DNA of 64,000 nucleotides from Ruminococcus sp. Its GTDB lineage: Bacteria; Bacillota; Clostridia; Oscillospirales; Ruminococcaceae. The position numbers and the translations under genes were made by a program. The DNA is taken from NCBI GenBank assembly GCA_020861185.1, contig JAJBSV010000010.1, forward strand, positions 1 to 64,000, given 5' to 3'. Positions 7,485 to 16,491 of the stretch are shown here, in pieces; the stretch's first letter is position 1, and each line of letters starts with the position of its first letter. A model generated the notes under the pieces. The model saw nothing but the letters and a program-made list of their open reading frames with translations, was not told the DNA's origin and made no database searches.

Positions 7485-9920
7485 TTAGCCCATAACTACA
7501 CTTACAGAGTGCTCCGTTCCCGCATCAAATACGGGCAGAACGTTGCCTGAGAGGCGAACACCGTCGCAGACGATGGACTTGACGCCCTTCGAGATGTTGT
7601 CGGGGTTCTTGACATCTATATTATAGACACAGCCTCTGTACTCGCGTCTTACGGTGAAGCCGTCCCAAGAAGTCGGAATGCTCGGGTCTATCTTCAAGCC
7701 GTCCCAGTCGGGAGCGATGCCGAGGATATACTGCGAAATCGCTACGAAGTTCCATGCGGCGGTGCCGGTGAGCCAGCTATTCTTCGCCTCGCCGACGACG
7801 GGAGCGTCTCTTCCCGAAACCATCTGAGCGTAGACATACGGCTCGGTCTTGTGGATCTCGGAGATGTCCTCGTTATATGCAGGTGAAATCTTGGAATAAT
7901 ATTCGAAAGCTCTGTCGCCGTGACCGACATATGCCTCGGCGCAGATTACCCAACCGTTGTTGTGGCAGAAGACGGAACCGTTCTCCTTGTAGCCCTCGGG
8001 GAAGGAGCCGATTTCGCCGTACTCGACGTAGTATCTTGAATACGGAGGATAGAGGAGTACCAAGCCTTGGTCGCAACTGAGGTATTTGTTGACGCTCTCG
8101 AGGGCACGAAGATCCTTGCCGGAATCCGCACCGATGCCCGCCATGACGGCGAAGCCCTGCGGCTCGATGAATATCTTGCCCTCGTCGCACTCCTTGGAGC
8201 CGATTTTCCTTCCGAAGTCGTCATATGCTCTTACGAACCATTCGCCGTCCCAACCATATGCCAATACAGCGTCAGCCATCTTTTTCATAGCGGTTTCAGC
8301 CTCGACTGCGTCGTCTTCGAGACCGCGTCTGCGGCAGATTTCGACATAGCCGGGGATTGTGAAGTTAAAGAGCGCCGCAACGAACACGGATTCCGCGACC
8401 TTACCGTCCTTGGATGTCGTAGTCTGGAAGCTCTCACCGGATTCGGTCGAGAAGCAGTTGAGGTTGAGGCAGTCGTTCCAGTCGGCACGCTGAATCAGCG
8501 GCAATCCGTGAGGACCGAGGTTCTCGGCAACACGCTTGAAGCTCATCTTGAGGTGGTGGAACATGGACTGAGCCTGCTCGGGGTCGTTGTCATAGGGGAC
8601 GGACTCGTCAAGGATTGTCCAGTCGCCTGTTTCCTTGATATACTGAACGGTGGAGAGAATCATCCAGAGCGGGTCGTCCGAGAAGTTGCCGCCGACCTCG
8701 CCGTTGCCCTTCTTGGTGAGCGGCTGATACTGGTGGTAGCAGGTGCCGTCTGACATCTGAGTCGACGCAAGGTCGATGATTCTTTCTCTTGCTCTGTCGG
8801 GGATCTGGTGCATGAAGCCGAGGAGGTCCTGATTTGAATCTCTGAAGCCCATGCCTCTGCCGATGCCGCTCTCGAAGTAGGAAGCGGAACGGGACATATT
8901 AAATGTAACCATGCACTGGTACTGGTTCCAGATGTTGACCATTCTGTCGACTTTGGTCTCGGGAGTGGTGACGGTGAACTTCGAAAGAAGCTTGTCCCAG
9001 TAAGCCTTGAGCTCCTCGAGAGCCTTGTCCGCCTTCTCAGCAGTGTCGAACTTCGCGAGCATTTCGTGTGCGACGGTCTTGTTGAGGCTTCCGTCGGGCA
9101 TGAATTTCTGGTCAACGGGGTTCTCGCAATAGCCGAGAACGAACACGAGGTCCTTCTCTTCGCCCGCTTCGAGGCTTACGCTTACGCAGTGAGAAGCGAC
9201 GGGTGCCCAACCGTGAGCAACGGAATTGCGGGGCTTATTCTCGAAGACTGCATCCGGCTTGTCGAAGCCGTTGTAAAGCCCCAAAAACTTCTCTCTGTCG
9301 GTGTCAAACCCACTGATGGGAGCGTTTACGGAGAAGAAGGCATAGTGGTTTCTTCTCTCACGGTATTCGGTCTTGTGATAGATGGTGCTGCCCTCAAGCT
9401 CAACCTCGCCGACGCTGAAGTTGCGCTGGAAGTTGTTGGCGTCGTCGTTGGCGTCCCAGAGGCACCACTCGACGAACGAATAAAGATTGAAGTCTTTCTT
9501 CTGGTCTGAGGTATTCTTAAGTGTGATTTTATGAACCTCGCCGTTGAAGCCGATGGGGACAAAGAAGGTCTCTGAAACCGAGATTCCGTTCTTTGCTCCA
9601 TTTATAATAGTATACCCCATTCCGTGACGGCAGGAGTAGCTGTCGAGGTCAGTCTTCACAGGCGACCATGACGGGCTCCATACGTCTCCGCCATCGTTGA
9701 TGTAGTAATATCTGCCGCCCATGTCGGCAGGTGCGTTGTTATAGCGGTAACGGGTGATTCTGCGGAGTCTTGCGTCGCGATAGAAGCAATAGCCACCGGC
9801 GGTGTTGGAAATCAACGAGAAGAAGTTCTCGGTGCCGAGGTAGTTGATCCAAGGCCACGGAGTCTTCGGCTCGGTGATGACATACTCCTTGTTTTGGTCG
9901 TCAAAATAACCGAATTTCAT
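7485..9920 (-). CDS. Cellobiose phosphorylase (GH94)
   Basis: This enzyme splits cellobiose with phosphate to glucose 1-phosphate and glucose, saving ATP. The 811-residue length equals that of classical clostridial cellobiose phosphorylases. Visible hallmarks are [16 protein letters not shown] at the start, [13 protein letters not shown] in the barrel and [11 protein letters not shown], whose Asp is the catalytic acid. There is no signal peptide, so it is cytoplasmic. Specificity for cellobiose over longer cellodextrins is inferred from overall resemblance. No sugar permease lies beside it. The promoter is at 9976-10004. Confidence 0.9.
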   Translation of the reverse strand: MKFGYFDDQNKEYVITEPKTPWPWINYLGTENFFSLISNTAGGYCFYRDARLRRITRYRYNNAPADMGGRYYYINDGGDVWSPSWSPVKTDLDSYSCRHGMGYTIINGAKNGISVSETFFVPIGFNGEVHKITLKNTSDQKKDFNLYSFVEWCLWDANDDANNFQRNFSVGEVELEGSTIYHKTEYRERRNHYAFFSVNAPISGFDTDREKFLGLYNGFDKPDAVFENKPRNSVAHGWAPVASHCVSVSLEAGEEKDLVFVLGYCENPVDQKFMPDGSLNKTVAHEMLAKFDTAEKADKALEELKAYWDKLLSKFTVTTPETKVDRMVNIWNQYQCMVTFNMSRSASYFESGIGRGMGFRDSNQDLLGFMHQIPDRARERIIDLASTQMSDGTCYHQYQPLTKKGNGEVGGNFSDDPLWMILSTVQYIKETGDWTILDESVPYDNDPEQAQSMFHHLKMSFKRVAENLGPHGLPLIQRADWNDCLNLNCFSTESGESFQTTTSKDGKVAESVFVAALFNFTIPGYVEICRRRGLEDDAVEAETAMKKMADAVLAYGWDGEWFVRAYDDFGRKIGSKECDEGKIFIEPQGFAVMAGIGADSGKDLRALESVNKYLSCDQGLVLLYPPYSRYYVEYGEIGSFPEGYKENGSVFCHNNGWVICAEAYVGHGDRAFEYYSKISPAYNEDISEIHKTEPYVYAQMVSGRDAPVVGEAKNSWLTGTAAWNFVAISQYILGIAPDWDGLKIDPSIPTSWDGFTVRREYRGCVYNIDVKNPDNISKGVKSIVCDGVRLSGNVLPVFDAGTEHSVSVVMG

Positions 9921-9975
9921 ATACGTTCTCTCCCACTGTTATAGTTTGGAATTACGCAACTAAGCGTTCACAGTA

Positions 9976-10004
9976 ATTATACTCTTTTTGGTTGCGATTG
10001 TCCA
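9976..10004 (-). promoter_or_regulatory. Promoter of the GH94 gene
   Basis: Minus-strand TGGACA (9999-10004), 17 bases and TATAAT (9976-9981). Confidence 0.65.
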
Positions 10005-10103
10005 TATCTCTTGGGGCATTTTTATCAAAAAATGAATAAAAAATCGTCCCGTGTGCAAGACTAATCCTGCACCGAAATTTCGGGAAGCTCTTAATGTTAA
10101 GGA

Positions 10104-10322
10104 GTGAGTGATATAAAGATACTGGACAGAATCGCCTTGTTTCTTCTTATCGTGGGAGGCATCAACTGGGGACTGGTCGGGATTTTCAAGTTTGACCTTG
10201 TCGCCTACCTCTTCGGTGGCTCGGCGGCAATTATATCGAGAATCATCTATATAATAGTAGCCGCCTGCGCCATCTGGTGCGTGTCTCTCTATTTCAGGAA
10301 TACGAGGCTTATAGAAGAATAA
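10104..10322 (+). CDS. DUF378 small membrane protein with an odd start
   Basis: The product of about 70 residues has two membrane helices and the DUF378 signature KILDRIALFLLIVGGINWG; function is unknown. The only standard in-frame start is the GTG at 10104, but it overlaps the clear ribosome binding site AAGGAG (10099-10104), which cannot serve it. That site lies 8 bases before ATA at 10113. Starting there gives IKILDRIAL, which matches the usual family start MK.LD.IAL. A stop at 10098-10100 rules out anything further upstream. Initiation at AUA, or a start-codon mutation, is therefore likely. Confidence 0.75.
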   Translation: MSDIKILDRIALFLLIVGGINWGLVGIFKFDLVAYLFGGSAAIISRIIYIIVAACAIWCVSLYFRNTRLIEE

Positions 10323-10422
10323 CACACGTTGAGGCAAACCTCAACGTAAAGAGATTACTCCGCAATCTCCACAAAGCCGTTCACTTACATAGTGGGCGGC
10401 TGATGTTTTTACTTCCGATAGC

Positions 10423-10452
10423 TTGACACATTCCCTCTTTCCTTGCTATAAT
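10423..10452 (+). promoter_or_regulatory. Promoter of the Sel1-repeat gene
   Basis: TTGACA (10423-10428), 18 bases and TATAAT (10447-10452). Confidence 0.75.
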
Positions 10453-10498
10453 AAAATCATCAACATCAGGAATTCTGATGACAGAAAGGGAAATTACT

Positions 10499-11269
10499 AT
10501 GGGTTTATTCACAAAAGGCGCTTCGGAATATCGCAAGGGGCTGAAAGCCGAGAATGCCAAGGATTACAAAACCGCAGTCCGGCTTTATGAAAAATCTGCC
10601 GAGGCAGGCTATCCGCTGGGGTGCTATCGGCTCGCCATTTGCTATGCCAACGGCACGGGCGTTGCAACTGATTACGAAAAGGCTCTTTCATTGGCAAAGG
10701 AAGCCGAGCTTTACGATATCGACTGCGACATAGACGAGGGGCTCATCGAATTTATCTCACAGATGGAAAAGAAGGTTGCGGAGAAGAAAAAAGCGGATGA
10801 AGCTGCCGCAAAGAAAGCTACAGCCGAGGCTAAGGTTCACGAAGAAGAGCAGAAACAGGACGAGCTTATTCTGAAATCGATGGATGAATTCCCCTTAGAA
10901 AAATATACTCCGGAAGAAATGTTCAGAATGGCTTTTAAGTTTTACGAGAGCCAGGAGTACGAAAAAGCTCTTGGAATATTCTTGAGATATGCGGTTGTCG
11001 GTGTTGCACAGGCTCAATACATCTGCGGGCTGATGTATCGGGACGGCGAAGGAGTGGAAGTGAGCAAGGAGAGGGCTTTCTTCTGGATGGAAAAAGCCGC
11101 CGAAAACGGTTCCCCCGAAGCTCAGTATGACATTGCGTTTATGTGCTCCAACATTAAAGACGGTCTGTCCTGGTTGACGAAGGCATATAATCAAGCTGAG
11201 AATCCCGATATCAAGAAAAAAGCAGAAGAGAAGCTTAGAGGCTTCGGCATTCCGATTGAAAATCTCTGA
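10499..11269 (+). CDS. Sel1-repeat (TPR-like) protein
   Basis: The 256-residue protein contains Sel1-like helical repeats near 20-65 (AVRLYEKSAEAGYPLGCYRL, then NGTGVATDYEKAL) and near 150-215 (ALGIFLRYAVVGVAQAQYIC, RDGEGVEVSKERAF, MEKAAENGSPEAQ). They are separated by a charged Lys/Glu/Ala-rich helix (about 85-125), probably a coiled coil. Such repeats mediate protein contacts. No signal peptide or catalytic domain is seen. The ATG at 10499 follows AAAGGGA; an earlier in-frame ATG at 10478 is less well placed. Confidence 0.8.
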   Translation: MGLFTKGASEYRKGLKAENAKDYKTAVRLYEKSAEAGYPLGCYRLAICYANGTGVATDYEKALSLAKEAELYDIDCDIDEGLIEFISQMEKKVAEKKKADEAAAKKATAEAKVHEEEQKQDELILKSMDEFPLEKYTPEEMFRMAFKFYESQEYEKALGIFLRYAVVGVAQAQYICGLMYRDGEGVEVSKERAFFWMEKAAENGSPEAQYDIAFMCSNIKDGLSWLTKAYNQAENPDIKKKAEEKLRGFGIPIENL

Positions 11270-11366
11270 CAAGTCTTCCCTCTTCCGATTTGCACAAAAT
11301 TCCCGATATCGTATCTTGTCGATATGGAGATTTTTCTTAATTTTCTGTTAAGGCAAAATTTTTAGC

Positions 11367-11395
11367 TTGACTTTAGCGATGGCTTGGTGTATACT
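11367..11395 (+). promoter_or_regulatory. Promoter of the envelope/tyrosine-kinase operon
   Basis: TTGACT (11367-11372), 17 bases and TATACT (11390-11395), about 80 bases before the first gene. It probably drives genes from 11475 to at least 13785. Confidence 0.7.
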
Positions 11396-11474
11396 ACACC
11401 TATATTGGTATTTTGGGATTGAAAGCGGTTGCCGCTTGTCCCGTGGAAGAGTTTAAAGCATTAGGGGGAGTCAA

Positions 11475-12275
11475 ATGGCTTCGCAGACACAAAATGACAG
11501 CAATAAGGATTATGTCGAAATAGACCTTATGCGCCTGATGAAGGCGGTATGGCAGAAGGCGTGGGCGGTTGTTCTGGCAACGCTTTTCGGTGGCATCATC
11601 GCATTCGCGTTTGTTACACTGGCGGTAACTCCGCTTTACGAATCAAAGGTACTTATGTACGTCAACAACAGCTCGCTCGACCTGAGCACCACAAGCTTCA
11701 GCATATCGTCCTCCGATATCTCGGCTTCACAGAGCCTTGTTGATACCTATGCGGTCATCCTCAGCACAAGAACCGTTCTGAATCAGGTTATCGAAGAAGC
11801 GGATCTTGATTATGACTACGACGAGCTCGTCGAGATGATTGAAACCTCAGCCGTTGACAGTACCGAAGTATTTCAGGTTGTTGTAACCAGCCCCGACCCC
11901 AAGGAAGCGGCTCTCATCGCAAACACGATTGCCGAAGTCTTCCCTGACGTCATCGACGACATCGTCGAGGGCTCCTCCGCAAAGATTGTTGACTATGCGG
12001 TTGTCCCGACCGAAAAGGCTTCTCCGAGCGTCACGACCTACACTCTCGTAGGTGCGCTCATCGGATTCATCATCTGCGTCGGCGTCATCGTGGTTCTCGA
12101 GCTTATGGACAACCTTATCCACAACGAGGATTACCTTCTCACAAACTACAAGAACATTCCTGTACTCGCCTCTATTCCGGATATGGACATCACCACCTCT
12201 TCGAAGAGCGGTTATGGCTACGGTTACGGCGGCAGTCACTCACATAATTCCAAGTCGGGAGGTAGCGCGAAATGA
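11475..12275 (+). CDS. Wzz/CpsC-like polysaccharide co-polymerase and BY-kinase activator
   Basis: The 266-residue protein has the Wzz layout: two membrane helices (about 32-55 and 187-210) around an extracytoplasmic loop. In Firmicutes the cytoplasmic tail of CpsC/CapA activates the separate tyrosine kinase encoded next. This tail is unusual in ending SGYGYGYGGSHSHNSK, a Tyr/Gly cluster like that of the kinase, so it may itself be phosphorylated. The gene starts behind GGGGGAG. It overlaps the kinase gene by 4 bases, indicating translational coupling. Confidence 0.88.
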   Translation: MASQTQNDSNKDYVEIDLMRLMKAVWQKAWAVVLATLFGGIIAFAFVTLAVTPLYESKVLMYVNNSSLDLSTTSFSISSSDISASQSLVDTYAVILSTRTVLNQVIEEADLDYDYDELVEMIETSAVDSTEVFQVVVTSPDPKEAALIANTIAEVFPDVIDDIVEGSSAKIVDYAVVPTEKASPSVTTYTLVGALIGFIICVGVIVVLELMDNLIHNEDYLLTNYKNIPVLASIPDMDITTSSKSGYGYGYGGSHSHNSKSGGSAK

Positions 12276-13087
12276 ATGTAAAACGTCCCGAAAACATAAC
12301 GCCTGCAACGTCGCAGACGGCTCTGACTCCGGAACAGCAGAGAATCGGCACAAACCTGAGCTTTGCGGTATCGGAAGCATATAAGCTCCTCAGAGCGAAT
12401 ATCATGTTCAGTCTTCCGAACGACGGTGACAGATGCCGTATCATCGGAATGACGAGCTCGATGCCTTCCGAAGGCAAGTCGACAACGAGCCTTAACCTTG
12501 CGTGCTCCATCGCGGAGACCGGCAAGAGAGTCCTCGTTATAGAGGGAGACATGAGACTTCCCACAATGTCAAGAAGACTCGGCGTCCCGAAGGCTCCCGG
12601 ACTTTCGAACCTTCTGGCGGGTCTCTGCTCGGGAAATGAGATTATCCACCACTCCGGTCTGGTCGACGGACTCGACGTTATGACCGGCGGAGATATTCCC
12701 CCGAACCCGAGTGAGCTCCTGGGCTCCGAGAGAATGGCAAAGGTAGTTGAGGCTCTTTCGAAGGGCTATGACTATATAATCTTCGATATGCCGCCGATTT
12801 CGTCCGTTTCGGATGCCTTGGTCATCTCGAACCTCGTTGACGGAATGTGCGTCGTCGTAAGAAGAGACTATTGCGACCAGCAGACCCTCGCGGACACCGT
12901 AAGACAGCTTGAGTTCCAGCATGTAAAGATTCTCGGCTTCGTCTTCACCTATTCCGAGGTTCTCAAGAAGAAGTACAAGAAGTACAAGAAGGGCTATGGC
13001 TACGGCTATGAATACGGCTACGGCTCAAGTGCTCAACATGCCGCAAAATCCGCAGGCAAATCCGCTTCAAGCGGGACCGGAAAATGA
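12272..13087 (+). CDS. CpsD/CapB-type BY-kinase (tyrosine autokinase)
   Basis: The 271-residue cytoplasmic kinase has Walker A near 61-71 (TSSMPSEGKST), Walker A' (VLVIEGDMRLP) and Walker B (YDYIIFDMPPI). A C-terminal tyrosine cluster contains KYKKYKKGYGYGYEYGYG. BY-kinases phosphorylate this cluster in trans, and the phosphorylation cycle controls capsule or exopolysaccharide export. It lies between its activator and its phosphatase with 4-base overlaps on both sides. No glycosyltransferases follow, so the controlled polymer is made elsewhere or the module has another target. Confidence 0.92.
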   Translation: MNVKRPENITPATSQTALTPEQQRIGTNLSFAVSEAYKLLRANIMFSLPNDGDRCRIIGMTSSMPSEGKSTTSLNLACSIAETGKRVLVIEGDMRLPTMSRRLGVPKAPGLSNLLAGLCSGNEIIHHSGLVDGLDVMTGGDIPPNPSELLGSERMAKVVEALSKGYDYIIFDMPPISSVSDALVISNLVDGMCVVVRRDYCDQQTLADTVRQLEFQHVKILGFVFTYSEVLKKKYKKYKKGYGYGYEYGYGSSAQHAAKSAGKSASSGTGK

Positions 13088-13785
13088 TCGATTTCCATTC
13101 TCACATTCTCCCCGGAATTGACGACGGGAGCAGAAGCGTCGACGAAAGCTGTGAAATGCTCCACGAGTCGTTCAGACAGGGCGTCACAACGATAGTCGCG
13201 ACCTCCCACTTCTATGCAGAGGAAAACTCGCCGAAGAGATTCATCGAAAGAAGAGCCGAAGCCTACGAAAAGCTGAAGCCGCACCTCGACGATAAGATGC
13301 CCGGGATTCTTCTCGGCGCAGAGGTCAAGTATTTCGAAGGAATTTCCCGGTCCGAGGATGTCGGACTGCTTAAAACCGAGGGCACAGACCTTCTTTTGGT
13401 CGAAATGCCGTTCATGAAATGGAACGACCGGGTTGTGAACGACGTCATTGAGCTTTCCTACTCGGGAGCAAGGATTATCCTCGCCCACGTCGAGAGGTAC
13501 TTCCAGTTCGGAGCGGAAAAATATCTGCCGGAGCTCTACAGAAGCGGCATGTACATTCAGGTGAATGCCGGAAGCTTTGTCGGAAGCAGATTCAGAACAA
13601 AAAAGGTCATGAACATGCTCCGCGACGGCAAAATTCACCTTCTCGGGTCCGATTGTCACAACATGAGCAGTCGCCCGCCGAACATTTTGAGTGCTCGCAA
13701 AGAAATTTCTAAAAAAATCGGCGATAAAATGCTTGACAAATTAGACGAGATGAGTTATTATATATTACAAGAGTCGTCCACATAG
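13084..13785 (+). CDS. CpsB/CapC-type PHP tyrosine-protein phosphatase
   Basis: The 233-residue product begins MIDFHSHILPGIDDGSRS, the metal-binding start of the PHP phosphatase family. Later metal-ligand motifs are ATSHF, LLGAEVKY, LAHVERY and LLGSDCHN. The family is manganese dependent and dephosphorylates the BY-kinase tail. It overlaps the kinase stop by 4 bases. Confidence 0.93.
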   Translation: MIDFHSHILPGIDDGSRSVDESCEMLHESFRQGVTTIVATSHFYAEENSPKRFIERRAEAYEKLKPHLDDKMPGILLGAEVKYFEGISRSEDVGLLKTEGTDLLLVEMPFMKWNDRVVNDVIELSYSGARIILAHVERYFQFGAEKYLPELYRSGMYIQVNAGSFVGSRFRTKKVMNMLRDGKIHLLGSDCHNMSSRPPNILSARKEISKKIGDKMLDKLDEMSYYILQESST

Positions 13786-13916
13786 GGCGAATCGTCCATT
13801 GTCGATGAAATAATCGACTCATCAACATATTCCACAAAGTTCGTATATCTCGTTCCGATATGAAAGAAGTCGGTTCGTGTATATATAAAAATTTAGTTTT
13901 TTGGAGGGCTAAAGAC

Positions 13917-14624
13917 ATGAACAAATTTATGAAAATTGCACTTGCAGTTGCTCTCGCAGCCGTAATGTGCGTATCTGCCGTTGCAGATACTGCTGTCCCC
14001 AGCATCCAGCAGAAGGCTGCTCCCGAAGTTTCTACAGCAACAGCTACCGACGCTGACGGTAATGAAGTTACCATCGACGCTGCAGAAGTTGTTGTAACCG
14101 CTTTCAGCGACGCTGATTCTCTTGATGCAGACACTCAGGAAGCTCTTACTTCCGCTTACGAGCAGATCCTCGAATCCGAGTCTCTCGAAGAATTGGTAGC
14201 AACCATCCCTGAGGGACACACTGCTGCTTACCTCTTCGACATCTCCGTTACCGGTGATGCTGCTGCAGTTCTCGCAGCCGGCGGTGCTGTAACCGTTACC
14301 ATGGAAGTCAACCTCGGCGGTGCTTCTGAAGTTGCTGTTTTGCACAACTACTCCGGCAACGAGTGGAGAGAAGAACCTTCTGAGGTCGTTGGCACCAACA
14401 AGCTTCAGGTTACATTCACCTCTACTTCTCCTTTCGTTATCACCGTTAGCAGTGACAGCACCATCTTGGTTTCCGATCCTGCTGAAGGCGTCGTAGGAGA
14501 TACCGGTGTTGATGTTTCCGGTGCTACTACTTCTTCCGCTATGCCTTATGTTGTAGGCGGCGTTGCTTGCATCGTTGTTGCAGGTGTACTTCTCATCGTT
14601 GCTAACAAGAAGAAGGTCAAGTAA
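13917..14624 (+). CDS. Secreted or membrane-anchored protein of unknown family
   Basis: The 235-residue protein has a signal peptide (about 1-24, ending VSAVADTAV), a Thr/Ala/Val-rich extracellular part, and a C-terminal membrane helix (about 206-229) followed by NKKKVK. This resembles surface proteins anchored by a C-terminal helix, but no LPXTG-type motif precedes it. The ATG at 13917 follows GGAGGG. It sits between the phosphatase and an LCP gene, suggesting an envelope role. Its Ala-rich codon use (GCT, GTT) differs from its neighbours and suggests high expression. Confidence 0.7.
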   Translation: MNKFMKIALAVALAAVMCVSAVADTAVPSIQQKAAPEVSTATATDADGNEVTIDAAEVVVTAFSDADSLDADTQEALTSAYEQILESESLEELVATIPEGHTAAYLFDISVTGDAAAVLAAGGAVTVTMEVNLGGASEVAVLHNYSGNEWREEPSEVVGTNKLQVTFTSTSPFVITVSSDSTILVSDPAEGVVGDTGVDVSGATTSSAMPYVVGGVACIVVAGVLLIVANKKKVK

Positions 14625-14640
14625 TTAAGAGGGAATAATA

Positions 14641-15627
14641 ATGAAGTTCAGGGTGAGAAAAAACCTTGTCAAGGTGATTCTCTATCTTCTGTGCGTATTC
14701 TTTCTGATAGTAGGTATAGTGCTGCTGCTGAACGCTTGGGAGCAGCAGCACTATTCTAATGTCACCGACACGGAGGAAGAGAGCTCGAGCACAAGGGTTG
14801 AGTATAACGGAACAACCTATAAGCTCAACCGGCACATTGATACTGTGCTTCTGGTCGGAGTTGACAAGTATCTCGCCTCCACCAACAGCGACACTTATGT
14901 CAACACCGAACAGGCTGACTTTCTGATGCTCGTCGTCATCGACACAGAAAACGAATCCTACAAGGTTTTGCACATCAACCGCGACACCATGACCGACGTT
15001 CAAGTTTTGGGCGTAACGGGTGCTGTCGTATTTTCTTCTTATGAGCAAATTGCGCTCGCACATACCTATGGCTCCGGTCAGGAGGACAGTGCCGAGAACA
15101 CGGTTGACGCAGTATCGAATCTCCTTCACGGAGTCGACATCGACCACTACATAACCGTCACGATGGACGCCGTTTCAATAATCAACGACGCTGTGGGCGG
15201 GGTTACCGTCACGGCGCTTGACACGATCAACGACGACATTGTCGAGGGCGAAACGGTCACCCTTCTCGGAGAGAACGCTCTTCTGTACGTCAGAACAAGA
15301 TACGGTCTCGATGACAGCACCAATCTCCACAGAATGGAGCGTCAGGAGCAGTATCTGAGGGCCCTTATAGAGCAATTCAAGGCGGCGTGCGACGAGGATT
15401 CCGATTTTGCGCTCGATACGGCTATGGAAATCACTTCGTATATGGTCTCCGACTGCTCGGTAAACGACCTTTCGGGCTTCTACAGTGCGATGAGCGACTA
15501 TGAGTTTGCCGATTACCTCACCATCGAAGGCGAGGCGGTCTTGGGCGACACCTATATGGAGTACTACGTCGACGAGGATGCTCTTTATGAGCTCTGCCTC
15601 GAGCTGTTCTACACTCCGGTTGAATAA
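14641..15627 (+). CDS. LytR-CpsA-Psr (LCP) family glycopolymer transferase
   Basis: LCP enzymes attach undecaprenyl-linked glycopolymers such as teichoic acid or capsule to peptidoglycan outside the membrane. The 328-residue product has an N-terminal membrane helix (about 10-30) and LCP landmarks: TVLLVGVDK, QADFLMLVVID, the Arg-Asp pair in HINRDTMTDV and the second Arg region RTRYGLDDSTNLHRMERQEQ. Its place behind the kinase module supports a wall-polymer role. Confidence 0.9.
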   Translation: MKFRVRKNLVKVILYLLCVFFLIVGIVLLLNAWEQQHYSNVTDTEEESSSTRVEYNGTTYKLNRHIDTVLLVGVDKYLASTNSDTYVNTEQADFLMLVVIDTENESYKVLHINRDTMTDVQVLGVTGAVVFSSYEQIALAHTYGSGQEDSAENTVDAVSNLLHGVDIDHYITVTMDAVSIINDAVGGVTVTALDTINDDIVEGETVTLLGENALLYVRTRYGLDDSTNLHRMERQEQYLRALIEQFKAACDEDSDFALDTAMEITSYMVSDCSVNDLSGFYSAMSDYEFADYLTIEGEAVLGDTYMEYYVDEDALYELCLELFYTPVE

Positions 15628-15639
15628 GAGGATAAGACA

Positions 15640-16104
15640 TTGAAGATACCTTCCAGAATCAGAAGTAAGCTTCCATTGATAATTTCGGCGGCGATTGTTA
15701 TAATCACATTTGCCGCCCTGTTTATATTTTCGGGACAGAACGGCGAGGAATCCTCGAAGCTGAGCGGCGTAATCGTCGACTTTGTGATGAAGATATTTAA
15801 GCTTGAGACCGATGCCGCAACTGTCAGCACGGTTACCTTCATCGTCCGTAAGCTCGCACATTTTACGATATTCGCTATCCTCGGCGCAAGTTTATACAGC
15901 TTCACCCGTTCCCTGCTCCTCAAGCGTCCGTACATCTCGACATTGATTATCGGTCTCGCCGCGGCTACACTGAACGAGCTACAACAGCTCACATCCGTCG
16001 GCAGAACCGCCAGCCCCCGTGACGTTGCGATAGACTTCTCGGGAGTAATAGTCGGCAGTGCGATAGCCCTCGGGGTTGCGAGATTAATCACCCACCGCCG
16101 GTAA
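15640..16104 (+). CDS. VanZ-like membrane protein
   Basis: The 154-residue protein has about four membrane helices and VanZ-family motifs: FSGQNGEESSKLSG, the basic RKLAHFTIFAILG helix and LNELQQL..GRTASPRDVAIDF. VanZ is linked to teicoplanin resistance, but most homologues have no known role. TTG at 15640 is chosen because AGAGGA lies just upstream and it follows the LCP gene by 12 bases. Confidence 0.85.
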   Translation: MKIPSRIRSKLPLIISAAIVIITFAALFIFSGQNGEESSKLSGVIVDFVMKIFKLETDAATVSTVTFIVRKLAHFTIFAILGASLYSFTRSLLLKRPYISTLIIGLAAATLNELQQLTSVGRTASPRDVAIDFSGVIVGSAIALGVARLITHRR

Positions 16105-16118
16105 ATAAAAAAAGACTG

Positions 16119-16147
16119 TTGACAAAACAGCCGTAATCGGGTATAAT
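16119..16147 (+). promoter_or_regulatory. Antisense promoter inside the toxin-mRNA terminator, element B
   Basis: TTGACA (16119-16124), 17 bases and TATAAT (16142-16147). On the minus strand the -35 region forms CTGTT..AACAG followed by a U-run, the probable toxin-mRNA terminator. Confidence 0.8.
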
Positions 16148-16153
16148 ATAAAT

Positions 16154-16266
16154 GGTGAGAGGTTACCTGAACCGTCATTCAGGTAGCGACTACTCTCCCG
16201 CAGTAATAACTTTGAGAAACATAATCGCACTTGACGCTAATCAGGTGCGGTTATTCTATTTATTTC
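16154..16266 (+). ncRNA. Antisense RNA of element B
   Basis: The RNA would start near GGTGAGAGG. It ends at a hairpin with arms ATAATCGCAC (16221-16230) and GTGCGGTTAT (16245-16254), followed by a T-rich run. It overlaps the last 11 bases of the toxin frame and the mRNA 3' region. Confidence 0.7.
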
Positions 16267-16348
16267 GGCTTTCGCCTACGGCAATTCCAATAGCAAAGGC
16301 AGTCAGGAGAAGCTCCAAGACCTCCAAGATTATAGAAATAATCTCCAT
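16256..16348 (-). CDS. Holin-like type I toxin peptide, element B
   Basis: A 30-residue peptide begins MEIISIILEVLELLLTAFAI and ends GESRNK, with one hydrophobic helix and a charged tail. It follows GGGAGGTGG. It belongs with element C: both transcripts of both elements begin GGTGAGAGG. The toxin role is inferred from the convergent-promoter layout. Confidence 0.72.
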   Translation of the reverse strand: MEIISIILEVLELLLTAFAIGIAVGESRNK

Positions 16349-16397
16349 CGGTACCACCTCCCTTCACAGGGAAGAGCAACCACCTCTCACCACCGGA

Positions 16398-16426
16398 ATT
16401 ATAACATATATTTTGTTGCTTGTCAA
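16398..16426 (-). promoter_or_regulatory. Toxin promoter, element B
   Basis: Minus-strand TTGACA (16421-16426), 17 bases and TATAAT (16398-16403). Confidence 0.85.
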
Positions 16427-16456
16427 CGTTGTTTAGTATCAAAAGTTCCAAAATAA

Positions 16457-16489
16457 ACCCCTCAGTCAGCTTTCCGACTGAGGGGTTAT
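16457..16489 (-). terminator. Terminator of alr (half of the double-hairpin repeat)
   Basis: AACCCCTCAGTC and GACTGAGGGGTT form a 12-base-pair stem. On the minus strand a TATTTT tail follows. The arms match the ends of the repeat family seen at 60629. Confidence 0.75.
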
Positions 16490-16491
16490 TG

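Noticed and set aside
10328-10352. Perfect hairpin ACGTTGAGG-CAAA-CCTCAACGT as terminator of the DUF378 gene
   Set aside because: No T-run follows on either strand, so termination is not supported, although the hairpin itself is real.
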